A stretch of 64,000 nucleotides of DNA from Torreya grandis (taxonomy: Eukaryota; Streptophyta; Pinopsida; Cupressales; Taxaceae), in assembly GCA_037957365.1 (NCBI GenBank), contig JARHVA010002004.1, positions 2,422,001 through 2,486,000 on the forward strand, in the 5' to 3' direction. The notes beneath the pieces were generated by a model. The model was not told where the DNA came from. It saw only the letters and a program-made list of their open reading frames with translations, and ran no database searches. This document shows, in pieces, positions 1 through 10,976 of this stretch; position 1 is the first letter of the stretch, and each line of letters begins with the position of its first letter. The translations under genes and the position numbers were made by a program.

Positions 1-509
1 TTTTGTGCAAGGATGAGTTGTGACATAGCCATTAAGATCATTAAATCTCAATCGCACAACTAAAGTAATAATACAATAAAAGCCAAGTTAAGTGGTATAA
101 TCAACTTAACCTAAAAATTAGAGGTAGTATTAGGCCATTGAGGGTATCGAATCTCAACCACACTAATAAAATTACCAAACTTATATATACATAAAAGGCT
201 TAAAATGATGCTTCTTAGTGAAAATGGTGCTTCTTGGTAACGTATTAGTGCTTGATAAATAAGTTTAAATATGTATTTACATTTTTTGGTTCACATAGAT
301 GGAATATTCACCTATAATATGTATTAAGATAAAGTATATATAAAAATATAAAATTTTATCTATAACTTTGTATAATATTTTTCACAAAACTTAAAAAACT
401 CTATCCCAAATTTGTAACAATCAATGCAATGCATAAAATTTTGACCCGAGTGTATATTTGAATAATTTAAACTATGATGAAATTATGTAAATTTTGAGAA
501 TTGTATAAG
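1..509. other. AT-rich DNA, nothing recognised
   Basis: No reading frame, LTR terminus or primer-binding site was found. The 5' LTR expected for the Copia gag remnant that follows is not recognisable here, so that element is probably cut off at its 5' side. Confidence 0.5.
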
Positions 510-1062
510 TGTGGAGGTTGTTTAACCCTAATATAGATTAATATCCTCTTTGGTAGATAGGGTTAAGAATATAGAAATGATATGGCACAAGGGTGAATAT
601 TAGATCTATAATATGCCAATTAAATTCTAAAGTCAAATGTACAATATATTAAATTTATTAAACTAAGATAAGATATGAATGGAAAGTAAAAATATTATAG
701 ATATAGAAAATGATACAAAATTGGTGTACTTAGCTTGTTTTGATGCTAATGTAGATCTAGATTTATAATAGGTCGAAATTGGGAAGGAAGACATTTTTGG
801 AATAGTCATTAGATTATGGATCCAGTGTCTTTAGCTCTCTAGAAAGCTACATCATCCCTAGATAGTTGAATCGATGATAAAATCTAATTTTTATGATAGT
901 TTCATACATGTAATATCATCTAAAACATGATGTGACCATCTAGATGCTTTTGGGTTTAGCTTCATCTTCACTTTGGTGCATTCATATTTGGGTCATGGAT
1001 TGTCACTCCTTATGAAATAGTGAAACTATAACTTTTCATCTTCAATGTGACCTTGTGGAAAA
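510..1062 (+). repeat. Dispersed repeat, copy 1
   Basis: About 550 bp resemble 30,285-30,833 in the same orientation. Shared blocks include ATAGGGTTAA with the following GGTACAAGGGTGAATAT-like stretch, TCTATAATAGGT, CTTCACT(T/C)TGGTG and TTTTCATCTTCAAT(G/A)TGACCTTG. Similarity stops at about 1060, where the gag reading frame starts here and unrelated DNA starts in the other copy. No coding potential is seen. It could be an LTR piece or a separate repeat family. Confidence 0.75.
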
Positions 1063-3064
1063 ATACCTTTTGTAATGTTATGATGAGGATATATCTGATG
1101 TCACAAGGACATGATATTTGTAATTTAGTTGTGGATTACTATATTTCACTTCATATTCCACTAATAGATGAAATAGGTAAGAAGGCTAGTGAAAATAACT
1201 CCAAGGCAATGAATGACATTTTATGTGGCCTATAAGAGCCATCGCTTGTAAAGGTAATGCATTATGTATCATTTAAATATATATGGGACAAATTGAATAC
1301 CATCTATGAAGGAAACACCAAGGTGAATTTATACAAGTTGCAGACCCATAGAAAAAATTTGAAAACCTAAAGATGAATGGAGATGAAACCATTGCATCCT
1401 ACCTATTGAGGGTTGATGAAGTTGTCAATATCATCAGAGGATTGAGAGAAGAATTCAAAGAGTCTAATGTTTTCTAAAATGTGTTGATATCATTAACTCT
1501 TAATTTTGATTCTTTGGACAAACTAGAGATGGATGGTCTTCATGGCATCTTGACTACCTATAAGATGAAAACTAATGAATGAATTCCTCCCAAGAAGGAA
1601 GCAAATTTCAAATTTGAACAAAGTCAAAATACATGAAGGTCAAGGATGAGGTATGTTCAAATATTATTGATGATGAAATCATATCTATGTTTTTTATAAA
1701 GTCAAGGTTTCACTCAAGTAGGTACAAGGGCAAGTTACCCTTCAATTTTTTTAGTTTTATAAAGATTGGTCACTTTGCAACTAAGTGTCCTAACAAGGAT
1801 AGATCTGAGCATAATGAAGAACATGATGAACCTCATGGAGATGACATAAAGATATTTAAATAATAATTAAGGTAGGAAAGGGTCATTCAAAAATAAGAAG
1901 AGTTTATATACCAAAGAAGATAGATCATATGATGTAAGTGATTCAAACACATCTAACAGTGATGATGATAGTAATGAATTTAAACATGACAAAAGTCAAA
2001 CTTTGTTCATAGGTATATAATTAGACAATGAGGGTTGTTCAAATGGGAAAGGCCTTATGGTTTATGTATAATCAGATGAATAAGTACACTATGACAGTGA
2101 ATAAGGACAAGATGAAGTGGATCTTAAAGCTAAGACCATGATCACCTTAGAAGAGTTAAAGCGTGTGAATAATAAGAACAAGAAAATAAAGTCATTAGTT
2201 TTAGGACTATGAGGAAAAAATTTATTTGTTTGAGGAAAGGTTGAGAAAAAATTATAAAGAGTATTAAGGGATCATCTATCAAGTAGAAACCCAAATGGAC
2301 ATTATGAAAGAAAGCCTAAAGGATGAAGAATAAGATTGCATCAGATATGAAACCAAAATAAAATCTATGAAATTTGAGTTGGATCAAGCATCTAGAAAAT
2401 TTAAGAACATTTTAAACTTTGAAAAGATAACTGAGACTCTAGATGATATCTTGAGTTGTCAAAAATTTTCAAGTGATAACATAGGTCTTGGTTTTAAAGG
2501 AGACCAAAAGGAGGCATCTCAAGTCAAGGAGAAAAATATTGAAGACAATAAGGTAAACATGAAAAGACCTATCAAACAACCCAATTTTATAGGGATGTTA
2601 ATTCTTTCAATGGTTATTGTTTTGAACGCAGTTGATTTGGTCATAGAGCAAGAGAATGTAGAAGACCCTTCAAAAATGAGTACTCATGGAACTATGAAAG
2701 GAGTCATAATTCACATCAGTCCAATGGTATGTATAAGGTGGTGTGTTACAGTTTTCATAATGTAAAACACACTGCAATATTTTGTCTTAATAAACTTATA
2801 AGATCATCAAGTCAAAATAGGAAGTTTGGAACTCCTATAGTGCAGGAAAGAAGGTAGTTGAATGTATGGAAACCGAAGGTAGTATATTTAAGTCATGATC
2901 AATCTACAAGCTCAAGTGTAATAATTGTTGTGATAAATCATGTCTCAAATGAGAAATCAAGGAAGGAATGTCTGTTGTCAGCTCACATTGATTATAAAAT
3001 GGTTGATGATGAGATCAAGCCTATAGTACCAATCAAATCCAAATGGAAGTTGAAGAATGTTTAG
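1047..3064 (+). pseudogene. Copia gag pseudogene (UBN2-like domain, zinc knuckles)
   Basis: This is the decayed Gag nucleocapsid gene of a Ty1/Copia element. The first open piece (1047-1235) has the UBN2-like stretch around MSQGHDICNLVVDYY and ends in AMNDILCGL. The frame resumes to about 1600 with YEGNTKV, KLQTH and LRVDEVVNIIRGL pieces broken by stops. At 1740-1797 a CCHC knuckle keeps GHFATKC, but its first two Cys are Phe (TTT where TGT is expected). Two more degraded knuckles lie near 2615-2660 (second Cys is Arg, plus an in-frame stop) and 2738-2790 (C-x2-F-x4-H-x4-C). The product would package element RNA. No protease, integrase or RT follows, so the element was gag-only or internally deleted. 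It belongs to the same family as the minus-strand element at 18.6-28.4 kb, judged by LTR similarity. Confidence 0.85.
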
Positions 3065-3988
3065 TCTTGTAATACTATGGAGATCTAGGAGTCTCCTAAG
3101 TTTATACTATTTTAGTGAATTATGAAAATGGGTGGATCTATTAACCTTCATGGAGACATTTTTCTATTAGTAGAATCATGAGGTGGTAGTCGAAGAAGGT
3201 TTCCTTTTTATAAGATTATAAGTTTTCTATGTTGCAAGCAAGGAGATGAATATGGATATTATCCATTCATGTATTGGTAGATCTATGATTTGAAGTGTAG
3301 TAGGTAGCGTGATGATAGATTTAAGGCTATTATCAAATATCTAAATTCAAATATAGATAATTGATGTATAAGAGGTAAGATTTTTGTATCTATTTGTGTA
3401 AGTAGTTGAGCTTGATCTATGAAGAAAAAGTGAGAGTCCCTAATTATATACTTAGTATCAAGAATGATATAGCCTTATGTGTGGTTAATATTTTGATATT
3501 CTTTAGTCATATCAAGGAAGCTAGCAAATGACTTGATTGAGAGAAGTTTTTGAGAATGGTTGTCATAGGTGGTTGCCATAGTTTCTAAAGACTATGTGCC
3601 ATCTAGTTTATTTGAGAGATAGTATCAACTCAAAGTGATAGAGTATGATTTCAATTATTATAGATGACCCTTGATGTCTAATGCTAAAATAAGCATTGTG
3701 GATGCTTGGTTTGAGGGGGAGCTTTTCAAATTGTCGTCTGAACCTGATCTATGTTGAAGTGGTCTTATAATCTAAGTTATTTTTGAAAGTGATGATAGTT
3801 TTGGAATACCTTTGTAATTACTATCAAAGGGGGAAAAATTAGAAAAGATCATAATAGGAGAAAAATTAGAAAGGGGGAAAGATAAGGAAAGATAAAAAAG
3901 GATGATAAAAGGCAAGAAATAGGTCTAAGAGATTATTACCATCAAAAATGGTTGAGACATTTTTATGAGTGTGTTTACCATCAATGAC
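3065..3988 (+). other. Non-coding 3' part of the gag-only Copia element
   Basis: About 920 bp between the gag remnant and the 3' LTR. Frames are stop-dense. A short stretch just after gag is probably a continuation of the gag region. I see no RT YVDD, RNase H or integrase motifs. It ends in the polypurine tract. Confidence 0.5.
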
Positions 3989-4000
3989 AAAGGAGGAGAT
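3989..4000 (+). promoter_or_regulatory. Polypurine tract of the Copia element
   Basis: AAAGGAGGAGAT lies directly before the LTR start TGTTGG. In LTR elements this tract primes plus-strand DNA synthesis. The related minus-strand element has AAAAGGGGGAGAT in the same place. Confidence 0.8.
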
Positions 4001-7000
4001 TGTTGGACATTGTCATTGATTAATGAGGAGATTATTGAGTATTTTAATTGAGTGTTGAGCTTTGGTATTTAATGTTGTCATTGATGTCAAAGGTTCGATT
4101 GAAGGTGCATGGTTCTTTTATTGATACCAATCTAATGTCATTGATATAAATTGTTATTGTGAAGGTGCATGATCAAGTAAGATTTGAGGTATGTGTATGA
4201 ATGAGTTCTATATGCTAGCATAGTGAGTGTTGTTGTTGTATGAAGAGTAGTAATGTGAGAATACTATTTGAAGAATGTTATGACATTGAGAATCAACATG
4301 AGTAAGCATAGGTTAGTATGTAAAGTATCTAATAACTTGAAAATATTTGTTTAGACCTTATGATAAGGTATGTGTAGGTATCATGATGAAATGAGTGATA
4401 TCTAAAGAATAAATTATATGTTCTAAAGATGTGTGTAAGCATCTTAAAAGATGCTCCAAATGAGATACAAAGATGTGAATGATCCGAAAAATGCTTAACA
4501 GTGTTTAATCATGAGAGAGGTCACTTGAATTTGTATATGAGGCATTGAGGACCTTAAAAATGATTGTAAGGTCAACTCTAAAGATCCGTGTATGCAACTC
4601 TGAAGATGCTACAAAGATCCTTAGTTGAGCTCTAAAAATATGTAAGAATCTTAGAAGATGATCTATTAAAGTTATAAATAAGAGTGAGTGTATGAGGTTA
4701 CTTGATAATACATAAGAGGAATTGAATCACCCAAGAGAGTTTCAAGGTGAAGTCTATAGGGGTATGTACTTCAATCCAAATCTACAACTAGAGTAGTTCT
4801 AGATTCCACTTGGCCTAATGAGGCATCATGAGCTATTGACAAGACACATGAATAATGTTTGATAGTAGTTAATCAAGATAGGAGATTTCATGACATATAT
4901 TTTAGGTGTTAATATCTTGTATAGTGGTTATCAAGTCTGCTTCAAGACCTAATATGACTTGCAAGTCAAAGGCTTAGAAAGTAAAAGAGAGATGGTGGTT
5001 AGATGATATATCTGGATCAGTTTACATGATAAGAGTGAAAAATTAAACACTAATAGATATGATTCAAGTTGTTCTTGGCATGTGTATGAATTTTTAGGTC
5101 ATGGTTTGTAAAAAAAGGATTGAAAATCATTTCAAGGTGTCTCGAATGCTCAAAATGAAGAGTTGTCTACCTGTAAAGGTTTTTCAAGTGATCATTGACA
5201 TGTGCATCACATGCATGATAATATAATATGTTCATGGTGTATGAGGAATGGTTATAGATCAAATTTAAAAGAATTATTTTATATAAAGAGGAACTAAGTT
5301 TTATGAATGATCATTAAGACTATAAGATGGTCTAAACCCTTATAGAACCCTAACAATGAACTGATGTTGAAGATCTGGTTCTAAATATCTCAAAATAGTT
5401 TGTTACAGTATGATAAGTGATTAAAGGTTGATTTAAAATCTTCTAAGTAACTCTAGGTGTGATTGGTTTCTTAGGTTAGTGAGCAGACCCTACAGGAAAG
5501 TGTTTGTTTTTCAAAGATTTTCTGTAGAAGATAGAGTTGACCAGTTCAAATTTGTTAAGTGGATGAAGCTCTGATTCTGAGACTTGTATTTATTGTTCAT
5601 GAATTTTTTTGTATAGGTGACATATCTTAGGATTAAAAATTTGGTGATCCAAGGTGTCTAGTCACTAACAAACTTTGTGGTGCAGATAGTACAGAAATCA
5701 AGTAAAAGTGAAAAGATGATTCTTAATGTATTTTCATGTAAGAGTGATTCATTTAAGTTCATTATGATTTTTTTGGGGAATTGAATAATCTATCCATGAT
5801 TTTTTGAATCTTTTAATTCAGTGTAATATGTTGGAACATTAAATCCAAAATGTCTTTTCTGACTGAGTAGACTCTATAAGAGAGAAGATCAACAGATTGG
5901 TCTGAAAGACCAATAGTTTCTATTAGATCTTATGATATATTTAATGGAGGATATTATAAGTATGATATAAGATATTATTCATTCATTTAAATACATTTAT
6001 TATATACAATTAGGTGTCATAATTTCATTTATTTGTGACTGTGTTGAAGTTAGTGGGCAGTTCTGAGTGAGCATCTTGCAGAGAAGAGTATGAACATGTA
6101 TACCCTAAGTTGAAGCATCAGATAAAGTTTTTTATGACCCTAAGTTCATAATGTTTTCAAACATGTGATTTTTTTCCATGGTTATTTGTAAAATTTGAGT
6201 TTATACCTTAGTTTTTCAAGACAAAGTTCTTGTGTATGCACAAGCCTTTTAGGAACAGTGATTTGAGAAAGGGTTCAAATGGTAGTTGGACCTAAAAGGT
6301 GATATGGACCTAAAGTGAAGTTATCTAAGGTATATTATAGTTTCATATGATGTGTTCCTTCCATGTGATGTTTTTTATATGCTTCAAGAAATATCAAAGG
6401 GTAACGTGTTGTTAAGAAGACCTATTAGGTCTCCTTAAATCCTAAAAGAGGAGTAAGGGCTAATTGAGTTATGGCTGATCTAATATATTGATTGATTAAT
6501 GATTAATGAATGTTATTTTAATATTTAAATACCTATTCATTTTTTACCTATGTGATATTAATGTGTCACAAACTAAGAAGGATATCATCAAGTGACTTGT
6601 ATAAAAGCAAGGCAGTTTTAGCCTATTTGGTATGCTAAGAGAGTGAAGAGAATAGGCGAATGATATAGAACATTGGTGAATATAAGGAGGTCATGCAGAC
6701 CATAAAAGAATTTTTATTGCTATATAATAGAGGATATGCATATGAGGATCAAGGTTAGAAGACATAATCAATCCATGAAGTGGGATAGTTAAGCTAAGTG
6801 GGCTAGAAACTAGTTTGAGAGGGCTATAAATGAGCAAAGAGTTGAAGGAGAAGATCATCATCTATTATGTGAGAAATAAATTATTCTAAAGGTTATCAAA
6901 TAATTAGGTGTTTTAGTTAGTTTTGAGTCATCTATGGGGTTGGTTCCTACTTTCAAGTGGGTTTTTTCTAAAGTCCAGATGAGTTGGTGCTAAGCTAGTT

Positions 7001-7260
7001 GGGATTGTTATTCTATGTGAAGTGGGTGATTCACTAAATATTGATGTGTCTTATAGGACGATAGTTAATTTTCTTCATTAGTGAGTTTTCTTCCCTTTAA
7101 GGGTTTCCCATGTTTATTTTTTTTCATGATTTTATAATTTGGTGCTTATGCTTGCTAAGATGAGCATGTTTGTTAGAATTATTCATATATGATTAAGTAG
7201 AATTGAATGAAAAGTTTTGAATACTGATTCACCCCCTTCTCAATCATCTTGTTTCCAACA
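4001..7260 (+). repeat. Copia 3' LTR, 3.26 kb
   Basis: It starts TGTTGGACATTG right after the polypurine tract and ends GTTTCCAACA, giving matching inverted ends TGTTGG/CCAACA. A C-rich run (ACCCCCTTCTCAATC) sits 20-30 bp before the end, as in the family's other LTR. The block around 6395-6460 (CAAAGGGTAACGTGTT, then AGGTCTCCTTAA) matches the reverse complement of 19,180-19,250 and 26,360-26,420, which ties it to the Copia element further right. No reading frame of note lies inside. Confidence 0.85.
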
Positions 7261-7985
7261 CATGTAGGTACCAAAAAAAAATTTGGATTTTTTAATGATT
7301 TAATTTTTTTGGTATTTTGGAATGGTGCCATGAATAAGGAAAAGTGCCACTAGAACACAAGGATACATCAAGGATATACCTATGTGAAGGCCTTGTATCA
7401 TATCTGTCATATGGATGTATAGTAGAATCATAATGTTTACCATGATATTTTTATAATTTTGTAATTGGTATCTTTTATTTGCATTTATCCACACTTGGTT
7501 CCTTAGTTTTTAGTAAGGGATTTAATCGATAAGTACCAGGTCCTGTAGATATGTGTAGATCATGTGGTAATTTATCGAGTGGGTCAAAACATGGTTTGTT
7601 TAATTTTCCATCTTTATATTACTTACCATCTATATGATTAGTAAGAGTAGAAGTGTTTTGATATGAGGGATGGTTTGTAATTTCCCCCTTTGTAACCATA
7701 TTTAAAAATTTATATTTGTCAAGTACCTCTTTATTTTTGACCTCTTTTAATTGAAACCTAGGTGTAAATATTTGGTGTGTCCCTTGCTCCTTTTGTACCT
7801 TGTACAAATTTATGGGTTCTTACTCTTTGAAAAATGTACATTTGAATGATTTGTATTAGAATTAATACTATAGACCAAGAATTTTTTAGACTCTCCTTAA
7901 AATACCTTAGATATTCTTCAAACATCTATTGATGCCTTATATTTCTTGTTACTTTATTGTAACTTTCTTCTTACTCCTTGAAACT
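7261..7985 (-). other. 3' end of the Ty3/Gypsy element, downstream of integrase
   Basis: Minus-strand sequence following the integrase domain. An open piece at 7619-7807 could be the tail of Pol, but no chromodomain or other domain is recognised. The 3' LTR boundary is not visible; the element seems cut at 7261, where the neighbouring Copia LTR ends. Confidence 0.4.
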
Positions 7986-8735
7986 ATTGCATATGATCTG
8001 CAAATGGTTCTTCATCATCACTAATTTGATCTACAATTAGAAATTATACCAAATATAAAATACCCATAGGATTTCTCCCATAAATAATTTGAAAAGGTGA
8101 CTTTCCTTTTGATCTATTCACTAAAATATTATATGCAAAATCAGCTTGTGGTAAAGCCAATTCCCATTGCTTTGGCTTCTCTCCCACTATGCATCTAAAT
8201 AAATTTTCCAAACTCCTATTCACAACTTCTATCTATCCATTTGTTTGTGGGTGATATGTACTACTGAATTATAGCTTAGTACCCATCTTCTTCCACAAAG
8301 TCCTCCAAAAATGACTTAGAAATTTTGTGTCCCTCTCTAAAGTAATAATTTTTAGAACACCATGCAATCTCACAATATCCATAAAAAATAATTATGTAAC
8401 TTTAGTGGCATCATTGGTTTTATTACATGCAATGAAATGAACCATTTTATAAAATATGTCTACAACAAAAAAAATTGAATCATTACGTCTCTATGTGTTT
8501 GGCAATCTCAATACAAAATCCATACTCAAATCTGTCCATGGTCCTCTTGGAATCGGTAATGGCATGTAAAGTCTAGTATTTTGTGCATGTCCTTTAGTGA
8601 CCTAACATATTTTGCACCTTGAAACATACCTTATCACATCTTTCCTCATATTTGGCCAAAAATACTTTTCCTGCACCAAAGCTATTGCCTTCATCTTACC
8701 AAAATGTCTAACCAAACCACCAATATATAATTATA
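7986..8735 (-). pseudogene. Ty3/Gypsy integrase (decayed)
   Basis: The integrase domain inserts element cDNA into the genome. Reading leftwards, the zinc-binding end shows HFGKMKAIALVQ, KYFWPNMRKDVI and SRCKIC (an HHCC-type remnant). The core follows with a first Asp in [11 protein letters not shown] and VVDIFYKMVHF, a second block [12 protein letters not shown], and the Glu block HPQTNG-stop-IEVVNRSLENLF. Stops replace residues in several places, for example CQVTKG reads C-stop-VTKG. It lies downstream of RNase H in the order protease-RT-RNase H-integrase, the Ty3/Gypsy order. Confidence 0.88.
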
Positions 8736-9049
8736 TTATCTCATAGAGACCCAACTGGAATGCATAATTATTTCTCTTTGAAAAGATAACCTTCTTGTAT
8801 AAGATATTCATCATGAATAGTATCTATCCTACCTATTAATGGATTTTTGCACTATTCAATTATCTTGCCAAATATGGATCAAAATCATATAATTATTTAC
8901 TAGCTTCCAATCTAATTAATTCACTCACCATAGTAGTTAATAACACTACCCTCCTACTCAATGCATTAACTACCTAATTCTATTTTCTTGATTTATGTTC
9001 AATGCATGTGTACTATTCAACTTATTTTGTGTATTCACATTCTTCAAAG

Positions 9050-9320
9050 CATCATGATCTATAAATAGTATAAACTCCTTAAGCACTAGATAATGCCTCT
9101 AATAACTTAATGATTTTACAATTTCATAAAGTTCAACATCATAAGTAGAATACTTTGTTCTTACCTCATTCAATTTCTCACTAAAATATGCTATTGGCTT
9201 TCCTTCCTGACTCAACACAACACCAATTCCCACAAATGAAGCATCATAACCAACCTCAGACACTTTGTTAAAATTTGGTAATGTTAAAATTGGTCTTTCT
9301 GTAATCTTTTTCTTCAAAAT
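9050..9320 (-). pseudogene. Ty3/Gypsy RNase H domain
   Basis: Open piece 9099-9317 carries the RT-linked RNase H signature: YDASFVGIGVVLSQ, GKPIAYFSEKLNE and TKYSTYDVELYEIVKSL. The domain degrades element RNA in RNA-DNA hybrids. The catalytic Asp in YDAS and the Glu in VELYEIV are present. It is continuous in order with RT upstream and integrase downstream, separated by stops. Confidence 0.92.
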
Positions 9321-9469
9321 TTCAAAACTTTTTGTGGTTGATCTAGTTCATGCAAATTCTTTACCTCTCATGCAATATGCTATTGGTGCCACAATAATAC
9401 TAGAGTTTTTAATTATTTTTTGTAAAAAATTTCTAAACTATGGAAACTTCTTACCTTTCTATTGATTTT

Positions 9470-10100
9470 TTAAATAGGCCATGAAATAATTTCCTTTATC
9501 TTTTCTTCATCCATTTTCACACCATTTTTTGAAACTACAAATCCTAAAAATACAAAACTATTTTGCATAAACCTGCACTTCTTCAAATTTGCATACAACT
9601 TCTCCTTTCTTAACAAATCCATTACCATTCTCAAATGTTGTAGGTGTTCTTTTTTAGTCTTACTAAATATAAAAATATCATCAAAATAAACAACCACAAA
9701 CTTACCAATATATTCATAATGAACTCAAAAACTAATAAGAACAAGAAAATTACCAATATATTCTCATAGCAACTTATTCATCAACCTCATAAATGTGCTA
9801 GGTACACAAGATAATCTGAATGGCATCACCATCCACTCATACAAGCCATCCCTAGTCTTGAATGTACTTTTCCACTCATCTCCTTCATGAATTCAAATAT
9901 GATAATAACCACTCCTTAGATCAATCTTGGTAAAATATTTAGTTCCTACAAGCACATCCATCATATCATTTAAATGAGGTATAAGAAACCTATACTTTAT
10001 TGTAATTTTATTAATTGCTCTACTATCCACACACATTCTCCATCCTCCATATTTATTTGGAGTTATCAATGCTTGTGTTGCACATGGACTCATACTCTCC
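9470..10100 (-). pseudogene. Ty3/Gypsy reverse transcriptase (decayed)
   Basis: Two open pieces make up most of the RT. At 9893-10093 are the fingers and palm motifs [14 protein letters not shown] and [13 protein letters not shown]. At 9470-9697 is the catalytic motif YFDD (9677-9688, intact), followed by FSKTKKEHLQHL and FLGFVVSKNGV. Between them (about 9700-9890) the order is kept, with [14 protein letters not shown] and [14 protein letters not shown] blocks broken by stops, plus a small duplication of the EYIGKF block. RT copies element RNA into DNA. The element is dead. Confidence 0.93.
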
Positions 10101-10514
10101 CTTATTACTTTCTTCCTTATTAATCTAGTAACCTATTTATTTAATTCTACATGTTCTGTAAGACTCATCATATAAGTTGCTTGATTGGGTAGAGTTGATC
10201 CTAGAATCAAATCAATGTGATGTTAAATATCTCTCTTTGGTGGTAAACCATTTGGTAATTCATTAAGAATAACATATGAATATTATTTCAACACTCTTGT
10301 TGCTTTTATTTGTATTGGCACCATTTATGTTTCTTCATTATTTACTACTAGTGCATAACAACAACTTACTACTTTCATATGTTTGATAGATTCTTTAGTA
10401 CATATCATGCTTTATATCTTTCCTTCATATTTAAGAGGCAACAAAACTACCTTCGTACCACCTTTCCAAAAAGGGTATGTGTTCTTTTTTCCATCATGAA
10501 CTACTTTCCTATCA

Positions 10515-10976
10515 AATTACCACGGCCTCCCTTATAACACATGACATGCATCCATCAGAATAACATCATACCATATTTCATCATTATAATTTTTTCCTAT
10601 AGAAAAATTGATTAAGCAACTTTTATCTAATGTAACCTCATTCCCTTTCTTAAACCATGAAATCCAATAAGGGTTAGGATGCTTTTGACATAGCATATTT
10701 AGTTTCTCTATCATTTCTTTAGAAACCATATTTTCACAACTGCCACCATCTATAATTACTTTGCATACCTTTCCACCTGAAATACATCTTGTTCAAAAAT
10801 ATTTGATTGTAGCCATGCATCACCACCATATTTATTATGAACTTGATCCTTCCTTAGAGCAATCATGGTTCTTCTCATCATGAGATTCTCTCCAACATCA
10901 GCCGGTGTAACTTCAATATTTTTCTCTTCTATTTCAGCCTCAACTAGATTTACTCTTGGGCGATCTTCTTGCCTCT
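10515..10976 (-). pseudogene. Ty3/Gypsy protease region (decayed)
   Basis: The aspartic protease active site reads IIDGGSCENMVS at about 10,720-10,755, and the frame continues through 10,532-10,729 (ISWFKKGNEVTLDK, MDACHVL). Upstream, 10,756-10,976 encodes the Gag-protease linker (VNLVEAEIEE, TPADVGENLMMRRT) in another frame, so there is a frameshift near 10,775. The protease cleaves the Gag-Pol polyprotein. At 10,976 the frame is cut by the inserted non-autonomous element and resumes at 17,144. Confidence 0.88.
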
